Of a DNA stretch of 64,000 bases, positions 43,903-51,233 are shown in pieces. Location: positions 3,348,001-3,412,000 of the forward strand of contig NZ_CP159342.1 in the NCBI RefSeq assembly GCF_040499845.1. Reading direction: 5' to 3'. How positions within the stretch are numbered: position 1 is the stretch's first letter; the number at the start of each line of letters is the position of its first letter. Below the pieces are notes generated by a model. It was not told the origin of the DNA. It searched no databases and was given only the letters and a program-made list of their open reading frames with translations. This DNA comes from Micromonospora sp. CCTCC AA 2012012. GTDB taxonomy: Bacteria > Actinomycetota > Actinomycetes > Mycobacteriales > Micromonosporaceae. The position numbers were made by a program, and so were the translations under genes.

Positions 43903-45518
43903 CAGGTCCACCGACCGGTTCCGGGATGCTCGGCCTCGTCGAGGTAGCGCCGCCGCAGCTCCTCTCGGATGATCTTTCCGGTGCCGGTCCGGGGCATGTC
44001 CTCGGCGTCGATCACGATCGGCTCGGCCATCGGGGGACGGCCGCGGCTGACCCGCTTCCACAGTTCCCCGTCCAGCTTCCCGTCGGGGGTGGCGACGATC
44101 GGCACCGGCGGCCCGTCGGGCACCGGCAGCAGCGCGACGTCGTGCCCGCCGGGCAGCCGGTCGACGAGGATGTCCTCCTGCTCGAGGTTGCTGCCACCCG
44201 GGACGTAGTTGACCTCACGGTCGATCAGCATCAGGGCGCCCGTCCTGCTCTTGATGCCGATGTCACCGGTGTTCCACCACTCGCCGACCGCCTTCTCCTG
44301 CCAGCGCTCGGGCTCCTTGTAGTAGCCGATGCAGCGGGCCTTGGTGCGGGCGAGCACCAGCCCCGGCTGACCGTTGGGCACCGGCTGGAAGGTCTTCGGG
44401 TCGACCACCTTCAGGGCGACGAAGCCGGGCATGGGCCGGCCCACCCGGCGCGGGCCGGGAAGCTCCTCGCGCCGCTTGTTGGCCGTACGCCGGGTCACGA
44501 ACGTCATGCCCATCCCGCCGGTCTCCGACTGCCCGTAGCCCTCCCGCCAGAGCGGGAACGGGTGCCGCGAGGCGTTGAGGAACGGCCGGATCGTCGACCA
44601 CCGCACCCCGTCGAAGTTGCTGATGAACGCGCGCACCGAGGCGAACGCGTCGCTGCGCGGGTCGTTGGCGAGTTTCTCCAGCCGGACGTAGTCGATCGGC
44701 AGCGCCTCGATCACGGTGGGCCGGTGCTGGTGGAACATCGGGCCGACCACCTCGGGGTCGCTGTCGCTCATCACCAGCACCTTGGTGGGCGACAGGGTGA
44801 GGGTCGAATAGAGCCAGGTGAAGGCCCGGGCGTGCACGTACGGCGTGAACATCGCCACGACGTCGTCGCGGCCGAAGGTGATCGGCGGCAGGTGACGACA
44901 CTCCAGCCGGGCCATCTCGCGCTGGAGCTTCGCCGGCGTGTACATGATGAGCTTCGGCACGCCCGTGGTGCCGGATGTGTGGGTGAGCATCATCAACTCG
45001 TCGTCGGGGCGCGGGGCGGGCGTCGGGTCGGTGCTGCCGTAGAGCTCGGCGAAGGAGAGCGCGCTGGAGTCGCCCTCGTCGAGGGAGAGGGTCTGCTCCG
45101 CGAACGCCGACAGCAGGGCGCCGTCGCTGCCCTTGCTCGCCAGCAGCCGCTGGTTGCTGACCAGCAGTTTCGGCTCGACGCGTTCGAGCAGCGCCCGGGT
45201 CGGGTCGGGCGGCAGCAGACCGGACACCATGACGGGGATCGCGCCGATCCTGACCCCGGCGGAGGCGAGCAGCAGGCAGTCGAAGTGGTTGTCCTTGTAG
45301 ACGACGAACCTGTCGCCGGATCGGAGCCCCGCCGCGTACAGCGCCCCGGCCGTCCTGCGCACGATCCCGGCGAGCGCCTCCAGATCGAGGACCTCCTGCC
45401 TGGCGGGATCGATGTCCAGGGGCCGACTGGGGCGGAAAATCATCGGCTTTCCCACTTCGGCCCGACGGTCGAAGAGGAGGCCGACGCTGGACTCCCATAA
45501 CCTGAGATTTGCCACCAT
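43902..45518 (-). CDS. Adenylate-forming (ANL superfamily) acyl-CoA/acyl-AMP ligase
   Basis: 538 residues. Motifs in order: LTHTSGTTGVPKL (P-loop), EGYGQSETGG, EWWNTGDIG, LIDREVNYVPGGSN hinge, and MPRTGTGKIIREELR with the catalytic Lys, so the enzyme appears active. It would adenylate a carboxylate, possibly then forming a CoA thioester. AGGA lies right before the ATG at 45518, so the next codon GTG at 45515 may be the true start. It is the first gene of a two-gene operon with the cyclodipeptide synthase, an unusual pairing that suggests acylation or side-chain activation of the cyclic dipeptide. Confidence 0.87.
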   Translation of the reverse strand: MVANLRLWESSVGLLFDRRAEVGKPMIFRPSRPLDIDPARQEVLDLEALAGIVRRTAGALYAAGLRSGDRFVVYKDNHFDCLLLASAGVRIGAIPVMVSGLLPPDPTRALLERVEPKLLVSNQRLLASKGSDGALLSAFAEQTLSLDEGDSSALSFAELYGSTDPTPAPRPDDELMMLTHTSGTTGVPKLIMYTPAKLQREMARLECRHLPPITFGRDDVVAMFTPYVHARAFTWLYSTLTLSPTKVLVMSDSDPEVVGPMFHQHRPTVIEALPIDYVRLEKLANDPRSDAFASVRAFISNFDGVRWSTIRPFLNASRHPFPLWREGYGQSETGGMGMTFVTRRTANKRREELPGPRRVGRPMPGFVALKVVDPKTFQPVPNGQPGLVLARTKARCIGYYKEPERWQEKAVGEWWNTGDIGIKSRTGALMLIDREVNYVPGGSNLEQEDILVDRLPGGHDVALLPVPDGPPVPIVATPDGKLDGELWKRVSRGRPPMAEPIVIDAEDMPRTGTGKIIREELRRRYLDEAEHPGTGRWT

Positions 45519-45916
45519 TCCTCATTTCCCGGATCGCTATCCAGTCAGTGCGATCAATACCGTATTGTCGGCGTCGGGCCTTCGTCAAGGAAGAGAGCAA
45601 GGACGAGGGTGCGCATCTTAATCGATGTCGGTGGATTGTGCAGGGCGCCGGAGTAAGCCGCTCCCACCTGCTGTTACGCCCGATCGACGGGCGCTCCCCG
45701 AGCGGCTTCCAGCGCTTCGGGTTAACATTCTTGACCACCTGTTCCCACTCTATTAAACGAGCGGGTGCCGGTGACGAAATCCACAGACGCACGTGTCCTG
45801 CGCTCTCGGCGCAGGGTGCCGCACGTGCGCGGAAAGAGCAGCGCAGCCGACTGCTCACCACCGAGAATCGACAGCGCCAGTCCGATCCGAAGCCGTGTTT
45901 AGCTCCGACCACGCAT
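45519..45916. other. Non-coding interval with a compound stem-loop
   Basis: 398 bases, visibly lower in GC than the genes around it. It holds the CDPS-operon promoter near its left end. At 45789-45828 a compound stem (outer GCACGTG, inner CCTGCGC with a TCTCG loop) could fold in RNA of either strand. Open frames crossing it have no family-like features. Nothing else is recognised. Confidence 0.55.
45559..45588 (-). promoter_or_regulatory. Housekeeping-type promoter for the CDPS operon
   Basis: On the minus strand TTGACG (45583-45588) and TACGGT (45559-45564) are separated by 18 bases, matching actinobacterial -35 and -10 boxes. The transcript would begin near 45551, leaving about 33 bases before the start codon. 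Confidence 0.55.
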
Positions 45917-46156
45917 TCACCGGCGACGAATTAGGGATGGCGTGATCCAGGCGAGCGCCACGAGCAGGAACCAGCCGCCGGGGTTCGACGGCGCGAGCAC
46001 CAGGGCGACGACAGCGCCGAGTGCGCCGAAGAGCCACATCGTGCGCGGCGGCAGCGGCCGCTCGGCCGCATCCGGAACAGGGGCGTCGGGGTCGTCCGAG
46101 GTCAGGAGGCGATCCTGGTGACGGCCCGGCACCTCGTCAAGGCACGAAGCCGCCAC
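45917..46156 (-). CDS. Small two-helix membrane protein
   Basis: Up to 79 residues. An acidic Pro/Asp-rich N-terminus (SDDPDAPVPDAAERPLPP) is followed by two hydrophobic helices (LFGALGAVVALVLAP and WFLLVALAWITPSLI) and RRR. Several starts are possible; a GTG about 24 bases inside is an alternative. No family is recognised. It runs in the same direction as the two lipoproteins downstream in sequence order. Confidence 0.45.
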   Translation of the reverse strand: MAASCLDEVPGRHQDRLLTSDDPDAPVPDAAERPLPPRTMWLFGALGAVVALVLAPSNPGGWFLLVALAWITPSLIRRR

Positions 46157-46207
46157 CCCGCTGACCTGATCGACTCGTCCTCCGAACGGGAACCGGGCAG
46201 GTGCCCG

Positions 46208-46735
46208 TCAGTGGTCGTTGAGCATGAACACGAGCGTCCGGTGCTCGACGTCGAGGAACGCGGTCCGCCACCGCGACGACGGGGCGGCCTCGTCGTACGA
46301 CCGACTGTGCAGCCACCGTGGTCCGCTCGGCAGGAACGGCACCAGGGCCGGCCACACGTCCACCGGGTCGCCGGGCTTCGCCGGCACGAAGTCGTAGCGC
46401 TCGGCCAACGCCCGGGCGTCCTGCGGCCGGAGCGTGACCACACCCTGGTACGCCCAGTCGGTGGGGCCGGGCACCCGGGAACACGGGTCGGCCTGCGTAC
46501 GCACCTGCCAGTGGATCTCCGGGTAGTCGCCGAGGTCCGGCAGCTCCCCGGGAGGGTCCCAGCGGTCGGTGCGTACCTTCGCCTCCGCGGCCGTCACGGA
46601 GTCCTGGCAGGTACGCGTCTGCGCCTGGTCGTCGCCGACGAGCCGGAAACCCGCCCAGGCGCAGCCGACGAGCGCCAGCAGCAGCACCGCGGCGGCGCCG
46701 GTCACCACCGCCAGCAGCGGCTTGCGCGTCTTCAT
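46208..46735 (-). CDS. Membrane-anchored or lipoprotein hypothetical
   Basis: 175 residues from the ATG at 46735. The N-terminus KTRKPLLAVVTGAAAVLLLALVGCAW is a signal peptide with a possible lipobox (LVGC). The mature part has two further cysteines (TCQDSV, DPCSRV) and a C-terminal RTAFLDVEHRTLVFML. No known domain. It would face the outside of the membrane. Confidence 0.6.
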   Translation of the reverse strand: MKTRKPLLAVVTGAAAVLLLALVGCAWAGFRLVGDDQAQTRTCQDSVTAAEAKVRTDRWDPPGELPDLGDYPEIHWQVRTQADPCSRVPGPTDWAYQGVVTLRPQDARALAERYDFVPAKPGDPVDVWPALVPFLPSGPRWLHSRSYDEAAPSSRWRTAFLDVEHRTLVFMLNDH

Positions 46736-46830
46736 GGCCCCGAAGCCTAGGCCCCCCCGACCACCGTCACCGTCCACACCCCACGCCCGCCGGCGCACCG
46801 CGAGGCCCGGTCGCCACCGACGCCGATCCG

Positions 46831-47574
46831 TCAGGATCCGGTCGCCTGATATCTGCGCAGCGCAGCCTCGGTGAGCTGGATGAGATACCGGCCGTCCCCG
46901 GGTGTGTTGCCCTGCTCCTGGACGACCACCAGGTCGGTCCCGATCCGGACGAGGATGCTGTCACAGCGCAGGATGCCGGTGCCCGACGTCATGGTGCAGC
47001 CGACCCGAAGGCTCTCGTCGCCCAGCGGCGGCCCTGCCGACACCGTGAAGCGGTAGCTGCCGCCGACCCGGCCGGAGGACGCGACGGTGGGGCACCGCCC
47101 GAGGAACGTCCGCAGGTCGCTCATCGCCCGTCGGGCACCCGCATCGGCGTACGTCCGGAGCACCTCGGTGCCCACCCAGAGGCCGTCGGGGCCCGCGTCG
47201 ACGCTGAGCGTCGCCCCCGCCATGGCTGCCGGGGTGCCGGTGAGCCGGCTGGCCGACAGCAGCGGGATCAGCTCCGCACAGGGCGCGTCGGCAGCGGGCC
47301 GGTGCTCTCCGGCGTCGGACGGCATGACGGTCGCGATGTCCACCGCGAGTCCGGCCGGCCCCGCGTCCGCCGTGACCAGGCGGGCGGAGAGCGCAGCCGA
47401 GTAACCGCGCCCACCGGTCGACGGGACCGTAGGGGACGCCGCTGCGGTGACGCCGGCCGACTGCGCCGTGGGCGGGATCGTCCCACCCGCCGGTCGATCC
47501 GTCGACGGACCGCACGCGGTCACCAGGCAGACGGCCAGCACCGCCCCTGACCACCGCAGCACCATCCTGAGCAC
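46831..47574 (-). CDS. Lipoprotein with PknH-like sensor domain
   Basis: 247 residues, GTG start with GGAG 8 bases upstream. The signal peptide ends in the lipobox LVTAC. After a Ser/Thr-rich spacer the mature domain has paired cysteines (APCAEL, GRCPTV and GCTMTS, RCDSI) and the closing pattern ILVRIGTDLVVVQEQGN, which resembles the extracellular sensor domain of mycobacterial PknH and its free-standing homologues. Ligand unknown. Confidence 0.65.
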   Translation of the reverse strand: MLRMVLRWSGAVLAVCLVTACGPSTDRPAGGTIPPTAQSAGVTAAASPTVPSTGGRGYSAALSARLVTADAGPAGLAVDIATVMPSDAGEHRPAADAPCAELIPLLSASRLTGTPAAMAGATLSVDAGPDGLWVGTEVLRTYADAGARRAMSDLRTFLGRCPTVASSGRVGGSYRFTVSAGPPLGDESLRVGCTMTSGTGILRCDSILVRIGTDLVVVQEQGNTPGDGRYLIQLTEAALRRYQATGS

Positions 47575-47642
47575 CGGGCCGGCTCCACCTCTCCCCCGCG
47601 GGACGCGTCAGGCTAGCAGCCCACCCGTCCCGCTCGGTGACC

Positions 47643-47816
47643 TCAGACGAGCCGCTGGAGGCGGACCTTCGGGCGCTCGTTCCTGAGGTGGCCGTACTTG
47701 TGCTGGCGGACCTGCTCGGCCCAGGCCTCCTGGTCGTCGTCCGGGTCCGGCGGGACCCACCGGTGGGAGCCGTCGCTGTAGTGGAACTTCTCGTCCCCGC
47801 GCCGCAGGATGCTCAC
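47643..47816 (-). CDS. Tiny protein 5 of overlapping five-gene operon
   Basis: 57 residues, GTG start overlapping the previous stop by 4 bases. The sequence is charged and aromatic (FHYSDGSHRWVPPDPDDDQE, then VRQHKYGHLRNERP). No known domain. It is the last of five short coupled genes divergent from an XRE regulator. Confidence 0.55.
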   Translation of the reverse strand: MSILRRGDEKFHYSDGSHRWVPPDPDDDQEAWAEQVRQHKYGHLRNERPKVRLQRLV

Positions 47817-48031
47817 CGCAGCCACCCCAGGAACCGCCGGTGCAGCGTCCCCGCCGGCACCTGGTGCAGGTCCTCCGCCGCCCGCGCCAACTGCGCACCC
47901 AGATACAGCGCGAGCGACACCCGGGCGTCGGCGAACTCCGCCCGCAACTCCCGCCGCCGCGTCTCGCACGGCCACGGCCCGCCGCAGCCACCGCAGGTCC
48001 ACACCGGCGGCACCGGCCCGTGGCTGCTCAC
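47813..48031 (-). CDS. Tiny CxxC protein 4 of overlapping operon
   Basis: 72 residues, GTG start overlapping by 4 bases. WTCGGCGGPWPCETRRRELRAE carries a CxxC plus a third Cys, then a helical part with ALYLGAQLARAAEDLHQVPAGTLHRRFLGWL. Such small proteins are frequent in actinomycetes beside XRE regulators and are often mislabelled flavin reductase. A zinc-ribbon-like fold is likely; role unknown. Confidence 0.6.
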   Translation of the reverse strand: MSSHGPVPPVWTCGGCGGPWPCETRRRELRAEFADARVSLALYLGAQLARAAEDLHQVPAGTLHRRFLGWLR

Positions 48032-48204
48032 CCGCGACCTCCGAGCACGGTGGCGGTCCACCGCCGCGCCTGCCGGCTGGTCGCCCACTCCACCTGCCAG
48101 CACGGGTACGGCGTGAGCCGCCCCCACCACGCCCGGCACCCACCGCACATCCCGTCCACACCCGCCAGGTGTACGCGCAGAATCCGCCGCTCCTGTTCGG
48201 TCAC
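48028..48204 (-). CDS. Tiny CxxC protein 3 of overlapping operon
   Basis: 58 residues, GTG start overlapping by 4 bases. VTEQERRILRVHLAGVDGMC is followed by GGC, giving MCGGC (CxxC), then RLTPYPCWQVEWATSRQARR with a third Cys. A small zinc-binding protein is likely. Same operon context as its neighbours. Confidence 0.6.
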   Translation of the reverse strand: MTEQERRILRVHLAGVDGMCGGCRAWWGRLTPYPCWQVEWATSRQARRWTATVLGGRG

Positions 48205-48431
48205 GACTTCTCCCCCGGCCAGTGCGCACCGCTGATCGGGATTCGGTGCCGGCTCCGACAGGGCAGCTCCGCGCCACAGCGGCACACCCATCGCCACCGT
48301 TGCCAGGACCACACCGGCCGATGCCGCCGCGCCAAGGTCATCGCGACCGCGGCCAGGTACTCCCCGTAGGACACCCGAAGAGGTCCGGTCGCCCTCCGTC
48401 GCCCGACTCGCAGCAGCTCAGGGCTGATCAC
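48201..48431 (-). CDS. Tiny protein 2 of overlapping operon
   Basis: 76 residues from GTG at 48431. LRVSYGEYLAAVAMTLARRHRP is followed by WSWQRWRWVCRCGAELPCRSRH with a CxC and a third Cys. Small, basic, metal-binding-like. It overlaps gene 1 by 14 bases and gene 3 by 4 bases. Confidence 0.55.
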   Translation of the reverse strand: MISPELLRVGRRRATGPLRVSYGEYLAAVAMTLARRHRPVWSWQRWRWVCRCGAELPCRSRHRIPISGAHWPGEKS

Positions 48432-48588
48432 GACGCCACCGCCGATCCGGCACCGCCCGGCTGATCTCCTCCGCCGGTATCCGCTCCGCCTCAGCCTCGG
48501 CGAGAAGCCGCCGCTTGGCCGCCTCCCGCTCGGCCGCCTGAATCTGCTCACCTCTGCCCGTCACCGGCTCGTCGTCATCTCCCGGCAT
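48418..48588 (-). CDS. Tiny protein 1, first gene of overlapping operon
   Basis: 56 residues. GGAGGTGG lies just before the ATG at 48588, the best ribosome site in the set. The sequence is a charged helix (GEQIQAAEREAAKRRLLAEA) ending DRRWRRDQP, without cysteines. It is divergent from the XRE/beta-domain regulator, with a perfect palindrome between them. Confidence 0.6.
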   Translation of the reverse strand: MPGDDDEPVTGRGEQIQAAEREAAKRRLLAEAEAERIPAEEISRAVPDRRWRRDQP

Positions 48589-48676
48589 TGCCACCTCCGT
48601 CAGCGGAACGCGGCGGCCACTGACCGCCGCCACTCCACAGTGGCGTCGGTGTGTCGCCGGTCGCGACGGCATGAAA

Positions 48677-48690
48677 GCCGACATGTCGGC
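48677..48690. promoter_or_regulatory. Perfect 14-base palindrome, likely XRE operator
   Basis: GCCGACATGTCGGC is a perfect inverted repeat in the 148-base divergent region. Further GGCGACA units occur at 48699-48717 (GGCGACATTAAGGCGACA), so the XRE protein may bind several related half-sites. Confidence 0.55.
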
Positions 48691-48736
48691 AACATTTCCG
48701 GCGACATTAAGGCGACACGGCGCTATGGTGTCGGTC

Positions 48737-49486
48737 ATGACCGCCCCCAATACCGCCCTACGCGCCGTCCGGACCGGGATGCGCATGAGTCAGGACGACT
48801 TCGCTCGCGCGCTCCAAGCCGCCGGCCACCGCGTCGGCGAGCCCAACGACGCCAACAAGAGACTCGTTCAACGGTGGGAGTCCGGGGCGATCGCTGCGCC
48901 ACGCCCCGTCTACGCGCGCGCCTTGGAAGTCGTCACCGGATTGCCCATCTCACTGCTGGGCTTCGCTGCGGTGCCCGGAGGCCATGTCGCCGATGACGCG
49001 CACGGGGGCCACGACCTGACGTCTCCCATGTCCAGCTTGGCCACGCCGACGCCGGCCTCCCGGCCGACCACGGTCCACAGCTCGTACGAGGGCGTCTGGC
49101 TCAGTCGCTATCAGTACTACTCCAGCGGCCGGGGCGACTCCTTCGCCGGGCAGCACTTCGTGGTGCTCCTCCAGCACGGCGACCGGCTGACCGCGCGCAG
49201 CCTGCCCGGATCGGCGTCATCGTCTCTCTCGCTGGACCTGACCGTTGACGGTGCCGTCGTCACGGGCACGTGGGTGGAACAGACCGACCCGGGCGGTTAC
49301 TACCGAGGCGCCAGATACCACGGTGCGATCCAACTGATCGCCGAGCCGACGGGCCGACGGATGGCCGGAAAGTGGATCGGCTTCGGCAAGGACATGGACG
49401 TGAACACCGGCCCATGGGAGCTTGTCTTCCGCGATGCTTCGACCTCCAAGGCGACGCTCGATCGCTACAACACGACGGCGACGTAG
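48737..49486 (+). CDS. XRE-family regulator with C-terminal beta-rich ligand-type domain
   Basis: 249 residues from the ATG at 48737. Residues about 8-70 form an XRE helix-turn-helix (MRMSQDDFARALQAAGHRVG then NKRLVQRWESG). After a linker the C-terminal about 130 residues are beta-rich: YEGVWLSRYQYYSSGR, FVVLLQHGDRLTARSL, LDLTVDGAVVTGTWVEQT, YHGAIQLIAEPTGRRMAGKW. The alternating strands suggest a small barrel that could hold a ligand; I do not recognise a named family. Divergent from the tiny-gene operon it probably controls. Confidence 0.8.
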   Translation: MTAPNTALRAVRTGMRMSQDDFARALQAAGHRVGEPNDANKRLVQRWESGAIAAPRPVYARALEVVTGLPISLLGFAAVPGGHVADDAHGGHDLTSPMSSLATPTPASRPTTVHSSYEGVWLSRYQYYSSGRGDSFAGQHFVVLLQHGDRLTARSLPGSASSSLSLDLTVDGAVVTGTWVEQTDPGGYYRGARYHGAIQLIAEPTGRRMAGKWIGFGKDMDVNTGPWELVFRDASTSKATLDRYNTTAT

Positions 49487-50033
49487 CGCAGACTACGTCG
49501 CGACTCTTCGACTTCCCGGTCGTAGCTCTGAGCCCTCTACCCGAGCGTCTCTGGCCTTGGACTGCCATCCGACTCCGCTTGGGGAAGAGTGTCTTCGTCC
49601 ATCCAGTTTCTGCCGAACTTGCTGTCGACAACTATGCCGTGGCACGCATCTGTCACTGGCGAGGGCGGCTCGCCTGGTCGCGACGAGCCGTTTCGCCTCG
49701 GCACTCCACGCGGTCGTCCAAGCGACGGAACCGGCCACCCAGTTCTCCCAAGCAACTCGGATGAGCGCCATACGGCCGCGTCGGCTCCCGGGCCGGGAAG
49801 AAGGCGAACACCTCGCAGCCGGAAGGTTACTGCCCACCGGGAGGAAGTTCGGAAGCCAATCGACGTCCAGCAGAGGGCACGCCAGACAGCAAGACGTCAC
49901 TGGCTCTTCTGCTTGACCCGCCACGGCAGCAGTGAGATGGCTGTTGACCTGCTGTTTCTTCGGGTGCTGCTGGTTGCCGTCAGGAGCTTGGCATCTCTCC
50001 GTTACCTTGTATGCCGCATGGGGAGGTGAACGT
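49487..50033. other. Gene-free interval before the low-GC gene
   Basis: 547 bases. Open frames in several directions have mixed codon use and no family features, and composition falls toward the right as the low-GC gene begins. No repeats or RNA were recognised. It may be decayed or recently joined sequence. Confidence 0.5.
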
Positions 50034-50966
50034 GTGAGAAATGTCGCTCTCGCGATATTTTGCGGCTTAGTCGGTACTGGTCTCTTGCATGTCTTTTATA
50101 GAGCAGTGCGGCTTGAGTGGCCGTCCAACTACGTCACAATGACAAGGACCTACGGCCTAATCATCAACAGATCTGTGCAACGGTACCTCTTCTTCATACT
50201 GTGCCCGGTCTACCTCGCCTCATTGCTGGTATCAACGACCGCCGCCCGCGAACATGCTCCCGCTTTCGCTGCGGCACTTATTGTCGGCACAGGGCACAGT
50301 TTCCTCAATCACGGAATTCCCATGATCCGCGTACTACGAAAAGGATCACGCAGAATCTGGAGCGCCGAAACACTATTCCAGTTAACACTTGCAGCGCTAT
50401 CTGCGGGGGCAGCCCTTCTCGGCGGGCTGGGCCCCGGTCCATTCGGTTTCATAGTCCCACCCATAGATGAATTCTTTAAGGCGCTGTGGACCGCAGTATT
50501 CGTCGCAGTAATTGGCGTGGTAGTGCTGAACGTAACGCGAGACCACAACGGACCTCAAGACCTGTTTGATATCGCAGAGCGCGAGGCCCCTTTTCATCTG
50601 GTCGAGTACTCTAGGCAAAGATCCAAAGAGTCAGGCGTCGACGAAGACCTACTACTCGCCATTCTCTATACAGAGAATTTGCAGAGGCCATCATGGTTCA
50701 GAAGGCTAGAATACATCAAGGGCGCAGTATTCCCTGGGGGCTCGTATGGGATTATGCAGGCATCCTCGCCACATCCAATATCAGACGAGCAGTCCATCGA
50801 CGTTGCGATTGACAAGTACCTACGTGATGTCGAGATCCCGATCCATCCCGACTATGGCATTCCTGACCGAGAAGCGCTTGAGCGCACACTTCGCAAGTAC
50901 AATGGGAGTTCAGCATTTGTCGAGCTAGCCGCAGGGATGTATGAGAGGCTGAAACGCGGATATTAA
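50034..50966 (+). CDS. Low-GC membrane protein with lysozyme/lytic-transglycosylase-like C-terminus
   Basis: 310 residues from GTG at 50034, with GGGGAGGT 6 bases upstream. Hydrophobic helices occur at about 3-20, 50-65, 75-100, 118-150 and 155-180. From about 205 a soluble domain reads VDEDLLLAILYTENLQRP, where Glu may be catalytic, then FPGGSYGIMQASSP and LRKYNGSSAFVELAAGMYERL. The Glu, the GxYGIMQ motif and the late YNGS are those of lysozyme-like transglycosylases. Base composition is close to half A+T, unlike all neighbours, which indicates recent transfer. Expected role is cutting peptidoglycan at the membrane surface. Confidence 0.75.
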   Translation: MRNVALAIFCGLVGTGLLHVFYRAVRLEWPSNYVTMTRTYGLIINRSVQRYLFFILCPVYLASLLVSTTAAREHAPAFAAALIVGTGHSFLNHGIPMIRVLRKGSRRIWSAETLFQLTLAALSAGAALLGGLGPGPFGFIVPPIDEFFKALWTAVFVAVIGVVVLNVTRDHNGPQDLFDIAEREAPFHLVEYSRQRSKESGVDEDLLLAILYTENLQRPSWFRRLEYIKGAVFPGGSYGIMQASSPHPISDEQSIDVAIDKYLRDVEIPIHPDYGIPDREALERTLRKYNGSSAFVELAAGMYERLKRGY

Positions 50967-51064
50967 TAGTGAGACCATGATTTGGGCGTGCGCCCTATCA
51001 GCCCTTGACCCAACCAAGCATCTCGGGAAGTTAACGTTCTTCGCCTAGCGCATCTACCCGCCGA

Positions 51065-51092
51065 GCGCAGGGACGCTAGTAGCGTCCTGCGC
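51065..51092. terminator. Hairpin between convergent genes
   Basis: Bases 51065-51092 pair as GCGCAGG(G)ACGC with GCGTCCTGCGC, one bulged G, across a short loop. It lies between the stops at 50966 and 51234, so it could end transcription from both sides. Confidence 0.5.
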
Positions 51093-51233
51093 AGCGAAGG
51101 CCGTCAAATTAGTCGCTAGCAGTCGTCAGCAGCTGAATTGCGTGCCGTACTGCTGGCTGAGACTGCTCTTCTTTCCTCGTTCGTCAGCTACGGTCGGTGG
51201 CAGGGCGGAACGGGTACGGTTCCTACCCCTCGA

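Noticed and set aside
45509..45934. 141-codon rightward frame in the CDPS upstream interval
   Set aside because: Covers the promoter of the CDPS operon and has no recognisable features or ribosome site.
49422..49916. Open frames after the XRE/beta-domain gene
   Set aside because: Ser/Arg-rich and without family features; several frames overlap here and none stands out.
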